Part shown: positions 44,912 through 55,682 of the stretch, in pieces | How positions within the stretch are numbered: the first letter of the stretch is position 1 | Layout: every line of letters begins with the position of its first letter | Made by a program: the position numbers and the translations under genes | From: Jacaranda mimosifolia | Taxonomy: Eukaryota > Streptophyta > Magnoliopsida > Lamiales > Bignoniaceae | Length of the DNA: 64,000 bases | Assembly: GCA_018894105.1 (NCBI GenBank) | Contig: CM032118.1 | Location: 30,732,690 to 30,796,689, forward strand | Direction: 5' to 3' | The notes under the pieces: generated by a model | What the model was told of the DNA's origin: nothing | Databases searched by the model: none | Seen by the model: the letters and a program-made list of their open reading frames with translations, nothing else

Positions 44912-47478
44912 TCAGCTCAAACCAACGCCCTCATCATGCCCACCTCGAGCACCCTCCTCAATTGCTTGATCGAGCTCATCGCTCGAGGGAATTAGAATGG
45001 GAACCACTATCGGGCTGTTCATTCTCGGCTTGGGCATTGCAAAAATAATGGGAACAGCGACAGTCGTCGGCTGAGAAGGCCCTACCTTGTCGACCAAAAA
45101 ACCTCCCTCGAGCAGCGGAAAGTACTTGGCAGCATCGACCAGGCCGTCCCGAATCTCAAACGCAAAGTCATTCGCAAAAGCAAACTCCTTTGCCACCTCA
45201 ACTAGCTTCTTCTCCACCTCAACCGCCTTCTTCTGCGCCTTTGTCAGGACTCGGCGGATGGAGCCTCTGCAACCCCCTCGACTACAGGGGCTTCCGCAGC
45301 TCCCTCTTCAGCATCGGCCTCTTCGTCGTCAAGGTAAGGCTACAGCTGCTCGTTCAGGATGGGGCTAATGCGATCTTTATCCTCGGCTCGAAAAGAATAG
45401 CCCAAGAGCTGCAGCTATTTGATCGCCTTGTCGAATGCATTCCTAGCATCATATAAAGAAAAGACAACGCTTGCATCTTGGAATGCTGAGCATAGCATGA
45501 ACTGCTGCATGGTCTCTCACCGCACAAGGGCAGCTTTATATAGAATTTGGCCCGAGCTTCTTGGATTGCCGCATTCCGACTGGGTGTCCAACTAGACTCA
45601 TAACCATGCTGCGCATCCATCATGGCCTGGTTGAGTAGCTCGTCCATTCTGGTCTTTTCTTTAATAGTGGTGACCAGCTGACTATCTTTCAATCGGAGCT
45701 GACTATTGAGCTCCTCAACCTCTTTGTTGAGCTTTTCGACCCTGGTTTGTGAAGACTCAAGCTGAGCCTTTAATGTCTCCATGTCGAACCCTCCTATAGA
45801 TGCTCATGGTTGGCAAGGGCTAGCTCCGACCTCCTATAAAAATGGTAGCCTAGCTGGCCCACTTGAAAAACAAAATTCATGATAAGAGAACAATACTTGA
45901 CCTACAAATAAAATTCGATGATACAAGCTTATTGACCAGAACCTTACTATGTTTGAGTGATAAGCCAGAGCCCTAAGCGCAGCATCCTGGCTTAGTCCCG
46001 TCAATTTCTTTTGTCTAGACACAAATAGTCCAGCCATCATCACCTTTAGCAGAGCGGCCCCAGTTGACCCCGCCATCTCCATCAACTAAGAATTATGAAC
46101 AACCTTGGCTCCATTTCGAACCTTGGTGATAATAGTTTCGACAACTAGAATAGCACGTCATCCCCACACTTGCCAAATAAATCATATCCAGAGGGTTGGC
46201 CCGACCCCGAGGCTTTCCCTTTGCCCTTCTAGACCTCCGTCCTCTTAGGAGGAGGTCCGGCCTGCTCGACCATAGGCCTTTTTCCTCGACCTGCTAGGCT
46301 GCTTCCTGTGGTCGCCACAGGTTGAGCGGGCGACGGAGTAGGCGACAGTGAAGGCGTCATCGCCTCGGGCTATGCTGCCATAACCAGAACAACCCCTCGA
46401 CGAGCCACTGTAGCTAAACGACACTGCTTATTTCTCTTAGCCCTCGCCAAAGCTTATGCTCTTGAGCGATTCATGATCTCATCTTGATCTACGCAGCAGC
46501 ACAAATATTAAAGGTTAGAATCGAGCAGGAAAAACAAACAAAATAACCAATCATCGACAACACAATCTACCTAGTCGATCGCCCGCTGGCAAGTCCAATT
46601 AAGCTGGCGATAAGCTAGCTAACACCAACTCCTTTCCTTAATAAACATTGAGGCCTCCACCGAACCAAACTTGACCAAGTCCCGGATGAATGTATTGGGC
46701 CAGAATAGAGTTAAGTTACCCGGCATCTCGACATGCCCCATCCACCACCCCTCAAAATATTGAAGCCCTCAGCAACTCGAACATACAGATAACATTCTTT
46801 ACACTCTTGCCCGTAGGAAGAGGCCAGTGTGACAAGAAACTTCTGGTGGGGTCAAGCAGTGAGGTAATAAAAACCCAACTCGTTAGTGCTATCTGACTTT
46901 TGGGACATAGAAAGGTGGAAAAGGTTGGAGAAGTTTGCGAAGGTAGTAGGCTAGTTGAATACATGCATTAACACGACAAAGCTGTATATAATCCAGAAAC
47001 AATTTGGCAGCGGTTGGGTTATACACACTTCTAAACCCTTAAGTAGCTCGACTACATAACCACCTAAGGAAAACTTAAGACCACATCGAAACGTATCCTC
47101 GAACACAGTTATACACCCAACCGGAGGTCGATGCATCTTACCAAAGGGTCCATGTACTATAAGTTCATACTCCACGAGGGCATGATACAGTTTTCTAATA
47201 CACGCTAGGTCGGTAGGGATCATTATGGACACTATTTCACTATAGTGGTTGGGGGTGAATAATCGACCTCACGACAAGGGGGCCTAACTTGGCCTAACAT
47301 CACCCCCCCTAGCGCAATCACTGCTCGAGCTACTGGAGCTCGAGCTATCGCTAGATGAGCTACTCGACTCCTTTAATGAACCCCCAGGCCGATCAGAATG
47401 AGTAGCCTCACTATCCTCTCCCTGACTACCCTTAGAATCATATAAGTGCAACATTTCTGGAGCAAAGGAGGAACGCAA
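44912..47478 (-). pseudogene. Antisense coding region in Tat-like element ('gypsy type transposon' domain)
   Basis: Opposite in strand to gag-pol, pieces read in order. 47478-47284 is a Ser-rich acidic N-terminus. 47232-46951 has 'MIPTDLACIRKLYHALVEYE' and 'VFEDTFRCGLKFSLGGYVVE', then 'LPNCFWIIYSFVVLM'. This matches the pattern of the plant domain called Transposase_28 / putative gypsy type transposon (PF04195), as far as I can judge by eye. 46085-45834 and 45782-45354 follow; the latter is a coiled coil ('ETLKAQLESSQTRVEKLNKE'). 45217-44912 is the C-terminal part. Frames change between pieces, so it is broken or spliced. Comparable antisense genes are known in Tat elements such as Grande. 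Molecular function unknown; 'transposase' is only a domain name. Confidence 0.7.
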
Positions 47479-47833
47479 ATGAAAACTAAGGAAAGGACTT
47501 ACTCGTTATCGATGAAGTATAAGGCACAAAATAATAGCAGGAAAGGCAGTTAGCTAAGAGCTCAACCAGATACAAAGTGGTAAAAGTAAAAATGAATACT
47601 TTAACCGTGCCTATTTATAGGCATGCGAGCGCAGGAAACCCAAGTGCCTATTATAATAGCGTAACCGTCGTTAGACGTGTGCCTGGCATGATGTAACCGG
47701 CACATTAAATGCTCTAAACCCAGGTCGACTTTCAAAAATCCTCGTTCAAGGACCCTTGTAACTTCATAACAGGCTACTCCCCAATCCTTCTCATCGATCA
47801 TCTCATTCAGAATTTGGAAATGGGGGGGACTCA
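47479..47833 (+). other. Tat-like element 3' non-coding end and polypurine tract
   Basis: No gene is seen. Opposite-strand TATA-like sequence CTATAAATAG at 47609-47618 lies about 130 bases upstream (on the minus strand) of the antisense coding region and could serve it. The tract AAATGGGGGGGAC just before 47834 is the polypurine primer. Confidence 0.6.
47609..47618 (-). promoter_or_regulatory. Candidate promoter (TATA) of the antisense region
   Basis: The minus strand reads CCTATAAATAGGC, a good plant TATA box (TATAAATA). It lies about 130 bases before the first antisense start codon at 47478, so an internal promoter for the antisense gene is plausible. The site is near-palindromic, so orientation alone is not informative. 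Confidence 0.5.
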
Positions 47834-48608
47834 TGATGTAGGACAACCCAATAGGCTCGGCCCAAAGCCTATAGACTCGAGGGTACATCATCTGGCCCAT
47901 CTAATCCTTAGGGCCCAATCATGCTACTGACTTCAAACTACCCAGGTTAACCAAGCAGGTCGACTTCTCATGTCTCTCCTGAAAAGGTGTAGTTATTCGA
48001 CTATGCTACAGATTGGAGTTTGATGCTTGACCTTTTCAACCATGGCGCTCGGTCCCCTATCACGCCTCACACCAACCCATTGTAAGGACGACCCTATCAC
48101 TAACCAGGGAGGTCGACTCAACATAGAATCAACTCTCTGCCTCATTAAATGCCCTGATAAGCAGCATGCCTCAACATTAGAGGTGCATGCCGCCGTAGTA
48201 CCACCCATACTGCCGCACTAGGCAGGAGACGTGCCTATAGTGTACTATTCTGCCCATGAAACTTGGAGATACTGCCACATGGAATAGTGTAGGGATGAGA
48301 GATGACCTAAAGCCCCTCATGCAACGACGAGGATCTTCTCTGCATGCTAAGGGCATCTCAAACAAATCCCTCACCAGGGGAAGGCTATAAATACCCCCTC
48401 CAGCCTCACTAAGGTATGTTATTCTCTACGATCTCTTACTGACTTGAGCATCGAAGTGCCTTAGCCGAGGGTACTTCGGCTAGCCTGATGTTTGCTCATG
48501 ACTATAGGTCTCAGCCCAACCACTTCTGGAGCTCGATCACTCGACCCAACTGGTCGATTCTTTTCAATTACCTCCATATCCAGTTACAAGCAGCTTTCAC
48601 CCTCATAA
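47834..48608 (+). mobile_element. 3' LTR of the Tat-like element
   Basis: Begins TGATGTAGGACAACCC and ends CACCCTCATAA (the terminal TCA of the partner has become TAA-like). Followed by the ATATT duplication. TATA box at 48386-48393. Confidence 0.9.
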
Positions 48609-48613
48609 ATATT

Positions 48614-48947
48614 ATTCAATTATTTAATATATTTATATTATATCTACAATAAATTCTTTAATACATAATTATGAAAAAGAAAATGTGGTTTGTGTTTTTT
48701 AATTTTACATATATATCGCCAATTAAATAGATCTATAGCCAATAGCCATGGGGGATACTTTTCCTTTAGTGTTGAAGAAAACATAAGACATTATTTCCCA
48801 CGGAACTAATCCACCATCAAACATTTTAGTATGAAATTTGATAATCTTATTTTCAAAAGAAGAAAAGGGGTATATTCGAGAGAAAATTTTAAAACTCACA
48901 CCCAAACAAATGTTGACAAAAAAAATACATCTCATAAAAGAGAGAGG

Positions 48948-48985
<38 letters not shown>

Positions 48986-49277
48986 TCTCACAACTAGGCA
49001 TTGCCTAAGTTTTTGATACTTCAAAATACACTTACCCATTGTTCAAGAGTCGGGTTCAATCATTTGTTGTGGCATACATTCTGGTTGTCTGTATTGGAAG
49101 CAAAACACTCTCTATATATGTACATGATACTTTGATTGATTGCATTTCAACTATACATCTCAATATATACCTTATTAAATCATTCAAATGTATAATCTTT
49201 TATATTGTTCTTTCTATTCTTTTTCTAAATTCAGAGAATATAGTAGGCACTATAGACATGGACCTTACAGTACATAA
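48614..49277. other. Unassigned sequence with (GA)n microsatellite
   Basis: The microsatellite lies at about 48940-48986. On the minus strand an open stretch just beyond it (48723-48900, ending 'SYVFFNTKGKVSPMAIGYRS') has ordinary amino-acid composition and might be an exon or captured gene fragment. I do not recognise it and make no call. Confidence 0.4.
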
Positions 49278-51099
49278 TATAAATAAGAAAAAATTACAAA
49301 ATTGGTCCTATAATTATATCCTATTGGCAATTTTCGAGTCTGTCTTTTTGGGCTGTAAGATTGGTATAGCATCTCTTGATAGTGGCGGAGCCACTTAGTG
49401 TTCAGTTGGGTCAAATGACCCCACTAAAATTTATTTTTTGACCCCACTGAATTTTTTCCCCTGATATATGTGTATATATATGTGTGTAATATTTTCAAAA
49501 AAAATTAAAATTTACCTTCAATTGACCCCAGTGAAAAAAAATGAAAATTCTTTAATGAGGGGGTCAATAATTCAACTAGGAAAGAAGTGACTAATTGAGT
49601 AATTGGTATACTTTTCAATATTACCTTTTTAAATTGTATGTTAAAATATAAATGCGCAAAAGTTGAAATTATATACACTAAAAAAAATCAAATTACATTA
49701 TGTAACAACCTAGAATTTCTCCTAATTAAACTATAATTAAATTTTGATTTCATAAATAGTTGAAACTCACCCAAATGATATTCCCCTAATTCAATTGTAA
49801 TTGAATTAGGAACCATTGAACCCCTGAAATTTCTTTTATTGAAATACCCCTAATTAATTTGTAATTCTTTAAACATTTTAATTTTATCCTATTAGTATTC
49901 GATTTTTAATCAGTAAATGTTATTTTTATCGTTAAGATAATTTTCAAAGTTTTGAGAATTTTGACTCTATCGAAAAATATTTTTAACACCTAAATATGCA
50001 ATTAAACCCTATTCTAACCTAAATTAAAATATTTTGAAATAACTCTTTAAGTTTAGAGTTTTCAATTTACTAGAACTAAACAAGCTTCAAGCATAAGTCA
50101 TTCCCTGATTACAAGAATAAGCAAGCTTCCAAAACAAGCCAGCCCCTCCCTTGGTTTTCTTTTTCCTCTCGACAGTCGGCACACACGGCCATTCCCTCCC
50201 TTGGTTTTCCTTTTCCTCTCAGCGGTCGGCACACACAGAGTATGTATGACTTTTTTGACATTGTTTAGTAATTGAGGAATATATTATATATCTGATCCAA
50301 CCAGTTAACTAATACTTAGATTAGCTTATTTTCTTGCCATCTTATCATCATCTTTTTAATTAATCTATTTAAAGCTATGATATGTGAATATGTGATCGTT
50401 GAATATTTAGCCTTTTTTTCAAGGATCGTAACTATGATTTGAATTGCTGCCACTAAATCTATGCTTGCTAAACATTGTGCATTGTGCAACATTGTTCCTT
50501 TTGATATTTTAATTTGATTAAATTTAATTTACACATAAACTAATACTAAAAATCAAAAATTAATTGAAACCAAAACAATAATATGACAAATAGGAATATA
50601 AATTTACAAAAGAATATTTAATCATATTATAAGTACAATCGTATTTATTTATAGTTAATTTGGGATTTATCAACTTTTAAGTAATTTTACAAGTCAAACC
50701 AAATGTTAGAGAACAGGAAACCAAAATTGAAGAACTATATAATTTTAAATTTGTTTGACTGTTTAATAAGAAAAAGAATGGATAATTACATTAAGCAACT
50801 TGTACAATATGTTTTTTAAGATTAAGAAAGAGGCTTCAAAGTATGATATTTGTAAAATAGTTCCCCCTATGTCTGCGGCTCTTAATATGTGGTAATCACC
50901 TGCCTTTAATCTTTATACATTTTTATTGTTTAGATCATGAGGAAAATAGTAGCCTACTAATAAGACTTTTCATAAGCCTTACTTAGCAAGTTATTAAGTA
51001 TTTAATTGCTAGTCTATTATATTTTGACCGTCGGTTTATGTTTGACTAGCTAAAAAAATAGATAAATTTGTGATCAAACTATCAAAAAAATCAAAAGAT

Positions 51100-52438
51100 T
51101 CACCAGCATTACAAGCTTTAGGGCCAAATCAAGAGCCTTCTTCTAGTGATGTGTTAATCAATTTTCTAAAAAGAGTAAGATTGAATTCAATTTGCTTCCA
51201 GCAGATCCTTGACTACACAAAAGAATTCCAAATTATGATGTAAATCAAAGGGATGAAATAAGAAGAGCTTATCTAAAAGAAGGTCATTGTCAACCACGAA
51301 AAGATAATTTTCCAAAGAGTAATATTGGTGGTGTCATGCATCGCTTTAATGCTAAATGGTTTGACATCTATGGTAGTTGGTTGGAATATAGTGTTAGCAA
51401 AGATGCAACATTAATTTGTCCACCCTATTACTTATTTAAGCCAGATATTGGAAAACAATCTGGGGGTGATATTTTTGTTACAACTGGCTTTTCTGGTTGG
51501 AATAAGAAAGAAAGATTTGATACTCATGTCGGTGATTGTAATAGCATGCACAATCCAGCTTGAAAAGGTGTCATGACTAGATGAATCAAGACCAGCATAT
51601 ATATTTTACTTTTCAAAAGCAAAGTGATGAATTGAAAAAAGAAATGATTTGTTAGTGCTTCTCTAGAGAAAGGATCAAGATATTCTCAACGCTATGAAAC
51701 AAGTTAGAGTATGTAAAACAGGATTGCAAAATATGAGAGATGAAGGATGGGAATCTTTGTTATGTGAGATCTCTACATTTTGTAATGTTCATGGCATTTG
51801 TATCCCGAACATGAATGATAACTTTAAAGCCCGAGGAAGATCTCGACCGAAAGCTCAACAAATCAGTAATGGGCATCGTTTTTGAATAGAAATATTCAAT
51901 TAAGTGATACATGCAACTTCAAAAAATGAATAGTCACTCTACGGAGGTAAATTCAAAGTTGCTTACGTGCATAGCTTGTTTAAGTCTGGATGATTCATTT
52001 TCTTCTTTCAATAAAGATAGGCTCATGCAGTTGGCCACGTTTTATCCATCTGAATTCTCCAATGTAGAACTCTTAACACTTGATAATCAACTCGAGAACT
52101 ACATTGTTGACATGCGGTTTGATGAAGAATTCTTGGAATTGAAGGGAATTGATAATCTTGCTCAAAAGTTAGTAGAGATAAAGAGGAATAGGGTGTATCC
52201 ACTTGCATATTTGCTTTTAGAATTGGCATTGATTTTGCTAGTGGCTATAACAACAGTCGAGAGGGTTTTTTCTACCATGAAATTTATTAAAAATCGACTG
52301 AGAAACCGGATCGGCAATGAGTGGTTAAATGATTGCATGCTTACATTTATAGAAAAAGATGTATTTGATGATGGATCTAATGAAGCCATCATGCAACGCT
52401 TTCATGAATCTAAGAGAGACAGGGACAATTGTAAATGA
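51100..52438 (+). pseudogene. hAT transposase, zinc-finger (TTF/DUF4371) type, broken
   Basis: Three frames carry successive parts. About 51100-51563 has an N-terminal part with 'EIRRAYLKEGHCQPRKDNFP' and a TTF-type finger, in which the first Cys pair reads CPPYY instead of C-x-x-C. 51694-51885 is a middle part ('NMRDEGWESLLCEISTFCN'). 51911-52438 is the C-terminal hAT dimerisation domain ('LALILLVAITTVERVFSTMK', 'NRLRNRIGNEWLNDCML'). Most of the central catalytic DUF4371 region is missing around 51570-51690. In relatives this protein cuts and joins the hAT ends; this one cannot. The family resembles plant 'zinc finger MYM-type 1-like' transposases. Confidence 0.85.
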
Positions 52439-52544
52439 TATTGTAAGTATTTTTTATATAATTATGTCTTTATTTATAGTTTTTACTTAAATTTATTTTT
52501 AAATTTTAATTAATATTATTATATTAATTGATTAGCTAATGTGA

Positions 52545-52890
52545 TCCTTCTTTTTTTTGAAGGAAAGAATCATTGCATATCATAAAAGCCATTACATAAT
52601 TCCAGAAACAGTCACTGGAAGGACAATTCCAAAATGAAAACCAACCAGAGGTAAATGTGCTACGGCACAGCTGACTCATTACCTTTATGGAGTGTAAAAT
52701 GAAAGAAATAGAGCTGAAAGAATAGGAGCCTCTGCGGCAGTCTGCCAAGGTGGCAACATTGGAAAAATCATTCTCCTCACTTGCGAGGGTTGAGATCAAG
52801 GTCAGATTGTCGCCTTTGAAAATAATGTGTTGCAATTTCGAATTAGATGTTTATTATAATAATTAATTAATTAATTAATTAATTAATATG
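52545..52890 (-). mobile_element. 5'-truncated LINE tail with RNase H end
   Basis: The minus strand has 'IIFKGDNLTLISTLASEEND' and 'SFSSISFILHSIKVMSQLCR', then a Trp/Cys-rich tail: the last part of a LINE RNase H. It is followed by poly-A (poly-T at 52549-52556 on the plus strand). Flanking words TAATGTGATCC (left) and TAATATGATCT (right) are a plausible target duplication. A (TTAA)n tract sits at its 5' edge (52862-52888). It lies in the hAT element, making a three-level nest. Confidence 0.7.
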
Positions 52891-53315
52891 ATCTACCTCA
52901 GTAAATTTTTTGAGCCCACTGAGAATATTTTCTGGCTCCGCCAGTATCTCCTAAAATTTGGCAATTGAGCCCGAAAGTCATCCGGCAGCGGCCCCGAGTC
53001 CATGTGGCATTTGATTTGGCACCACGTGGCACTACGTCAGTCTAGACATCATCCTCTCTCTTACATGGCATATGACGTGATAATTAAACCTTGCCACTTC
53101 AACAAAAAGCATCTAAATAAAAAATATAAAGCAAGCAAAAAATAAATTTATATATAAAAAATAAAATAAAAACAAGACATAAAAATAAAAAAAAAACCAA
53201 AAAAAAAAAATACATACATACAAACATATATGCATACATATATATACATATATACATATAAATTCTAAATATAAAAATATGTAGTATATACGAACACCTA
53301 ACTCCCATACCACCC

Positions 53316-53510
53316 AGCCCTTAATGGCTGCCATGGCTATGGCTACAGAAGCCATGGGCCACGCAACTAGCGAGTCCAGATTTGCCCGGCGCAGCGGCCG
53401 CAGGCCCCAGCAGAGGCGACCAGTTGGCCCAAGCGGCAAGCAGCCACCCGAAAGCCAAATTGCGGAGAGGGGTGCGATGTGGCTGGTTGGTTGGGTTGGG
53501 GTTGAGGGTT
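53316..53510. other. GC-rich core of the Mutator-like element
   Basis: A GC-rich stretch in an AT-rich element, containing GCCATGG words and CGGCCGC near 53395. Open frames across it have no recognisable domain. Either a captured host fragment or a structural core; compare 11405-11540. Confidence 0.5.
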
Positions 53511-53571
53511 GGGGATTTTTTTTCATTTTTCATTTTCTTTTTTTTTTATTTTTTTTAAACTTAAACTTAAA

Positions 53572-53572
<1 letters not shown>

Positions 53573-53615
<43 letters not shown>

Positions 53616-53770
53616 TAAAAAAAATTTATTTGTATGTAATTAAACTATTTTAGAATATTTATGTTTTTTAATATTATTATGTAATTTATAATTATATAAT
53701 TAAGAGGATAAACTTAAGTTTTTATTACTTGATTTTTATTTTAGTATATTTTGGATTAATAAATAAAATA

Positions 53771-53834
<64 letters not shown>

Positions 53835-54110
53835 AAAAAATTATTTATATTTAATTAAACTATTTTAGAATATTTATGTTTTTTAATATTATTATGTAAT
53901 TTATAATTATATAATTAAGAGGATAAACTTAAATTTTTATTATTTGATTTTTATTTTATTATATTTTGGATTAATAAATAAAATATATTTAATTGGACTA
54001 TTTTAGATATATTTATGATTTTAATATTACTATGTAATTTTTAATTATATAGTTAAGAGGCTAGACTTAAATTTGTATAGTTTAATTTTTATTTCATTTT
54101 ATTATAATAA
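53573..54110. repeat. (TTA)n tracts and repeated AT-rich units
   Basis: (TTA)n runs at about 53573-53612 and 53772-53833 precede near-identical units ('AAACTATTTTAGAATATTTA', 'TTTATAATTATATAATTAAG') at about 53643, 53855 and, diverged, 53998. These form the right arm's AT-rich filler. Confidence 0.8.
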
Positions 54111-54792
54111 ATAAATTCAAAAAAATTTAGTTATTTTTGGATATATTTATTACAATATTATTAAATATGTAACTCATAATTATTAAAATTATATTGCTTA
54201 AAGTGATCAATTAGATTTTTTAAAAAAATTTAGATGATAAATTCGTATCAAATAAAATCTTATAAATTTGAGAGATATTTGATATTTTAAATTTTGGTCT
54301 ATAAATTTTGATTTTTTTAGAATTGAATTGCATTTAATTTGAGTATTTGGCAAGTGAAATATATATGTATGTATATATATATATACATATGTAAATATAC
54401 ATATAAATATATAAATATTTTTTATAATTTACCTATTTTTTTATTTTTGCTTTTTTTTTATTTTTGTGCATTTGTTTTTTGGTTCTTTGAGTAATTTTTC
54501 TTTTCTTTTTTGTGCAAGCGTGTAGTAAATTTGTTGATGTGGCAAGAAGAGTTGCCACATCATATCCCATGCAGGAGAGAGGATGATGTCTGGATTGACG
54601 TGGCGCCAAGTGACGCCAAATCAGACACCACATAGACTTGGGCCGCAATTGGATGACTTTCGGGCCCAATTTGTTTTCAAATTGCTAAACTTTAAAAGGT
54701 GTTGTGCCAATCTTACGGTTCAAAAAGATAAAATTAAAATTGCCAGTAAGGTATAGTTACAAGACCAAGTTTGTAATTTTCCCTATAAATAA

Positions 54793-55682
54793 TTTTGCCT
54801 CGCTGGATATATATGAATAATAAGGATGAAACATCTTAGGTTTGCAATGTAAATAGAGTCGTATTGTTTTGGAGCTACTTTCTTATCTACTGATGATGTG
54901 TAATAAGTACTTTGAATTGATGAAGAATAACGCTTCTTGATGGTTTCAAATTATATATAGGTGGTTTTGATGATTGTAACTTGGTCATAGAAGTTGATTT
55001 AATTTAAAGTGTGGCAGCGCAAGATGTTGCCAAAGTATTTAAATTGTTGATTCTAATTTGGCATATTATTTTGGATTATTGTGGGTCTAGAACGAAAATT
55101 TTGGAGTTTTATATTTTATTTTTAAATTATTGAACTTAGTTCAAGTAATATCCAATCAGAGGCAAACACCTCGTTTTATTAGTCGCTACAAAATTTAAAA
55201 AAGTACATAGATCATGCTCTAATTGGACCTTTTTCATTTATTTTTTTTGACAAAATGACCAAAATGCATAGTTATAACTTATATATAGGACTAAAATTAA
55301 AAATTATGATACAAATTTTGCAAAGCACCAAAATGAGAGTTAACAACCACGTTGTTAATACCTTTGGATTGACAATTTTTTCTAATAAAATGTCTTCTTG
55401 TTTTTTTCATTGATAAAAAAAAAAAAAAGAGAGATAGTTAAGAACCGCGTTCCTTCCACGTGGCTTTTCCGTTCAATAATAGTCAAAGGGCCTGAATTGT
55501 AATGGTTGGGTGATATATGAGACTAAAATTTACTAGTTTGGAGAGTTTGCTACCTACCTTGCAAATTAGAAATTTAGGTCCTTTATTTTAATTTATGTTT
55601 CGCAAATTAATAGTTTAGATCATCTATTTTAATTTATATTTCATCTCCTATTTCATTTTATTGATATATAATATATGTATTA
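54793..55682. other. Unassigned AT-rich intergenic sequence
   Basis: No gene, terminal repeat or long repeat is recognised between the Mutator-like element and the large LTR. Confidence 0.5.

Larger units (their letters stand above)
37710..48608 (+). mobile_element. Ty3/Gypsy retrotransposon, Tat lineage, full length but dead
   Basis: 5' LTR 37710-38499 (790 bp), 3' LTR 47834-48608 (775 bp), and perfect ATATT duplications (37705-37709 and 48609-48613). A TTTGGCGCC primer site follows the 5' LTR. A polypurine tract AAATGGGGGGGAC precedes the 3' LTR. Internal order: gag, protease, reverse transcriptase, RNase H, second RNase H, integrase, tandem repeats, antisense coding region. The extra RNase H, the 3' tandem repeats and an antisense reading region are features of Tat-type elements such as Grande and Retand. 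LTRs differ noticeably from each other, so it is older than the Copia element. Confidence 0.95.
49380..52946 (+). mobile_element. hAT DNA transposon, nested in the Mutator-like element
   Basis: Terminal inverted repeats TAGTGGCGGAGCCA (left) and, inverted, TACTGGCGGAGCCA (right). The flanking 8-mers TCTCTTGA (49372-49379) and TCTCCTAA (52947-52954) match at 6 of 8, the hAT target length. Inside both ends are the usual 'GACCCCACT' words. A broken hAT transposase reads on the plus strand from about 51100 to 52438. A LINE tail (52545-52890) is inserted near the right end. Confidence 0.9.
49287..54783. mobile_element. Mutator-like element with long terminal inverted repeats
   Basis: Perfect 9-bp duplications TATAAATAA flank it (49278-49286 and 54784-54792), the Mutator target size. 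The left end GAAAAAATTACAAAATTGGTCC and the inverted right end GGGAAAATTACAAACTTGGTC (each given in part) run inward as long inverted repeats. Shared segments include 'GGCAATTTT', 'GTAAGATTGG', 'GCCCGAAAGTCATCC' and 'CATCCTCTCTC'. Arms are AT-rich with (TTA)n. The centre (53316-53510) is GC-rich. No Mutator transposase is present, so it is non-autonomous. The left arm is split by the hAT element at 49380-52946; without it the element would be about 1.9 kb. A partial copy lies at 3800-5200. Confidence 0.9.

Noticed and set aside
53324..53653. 109-codon open stretch over the GC-rich core
   Set aside because: It runs into poly-T and (TTA)n, giving Phe and Leu runs. It is a composition artefact of the Mutator-like core.
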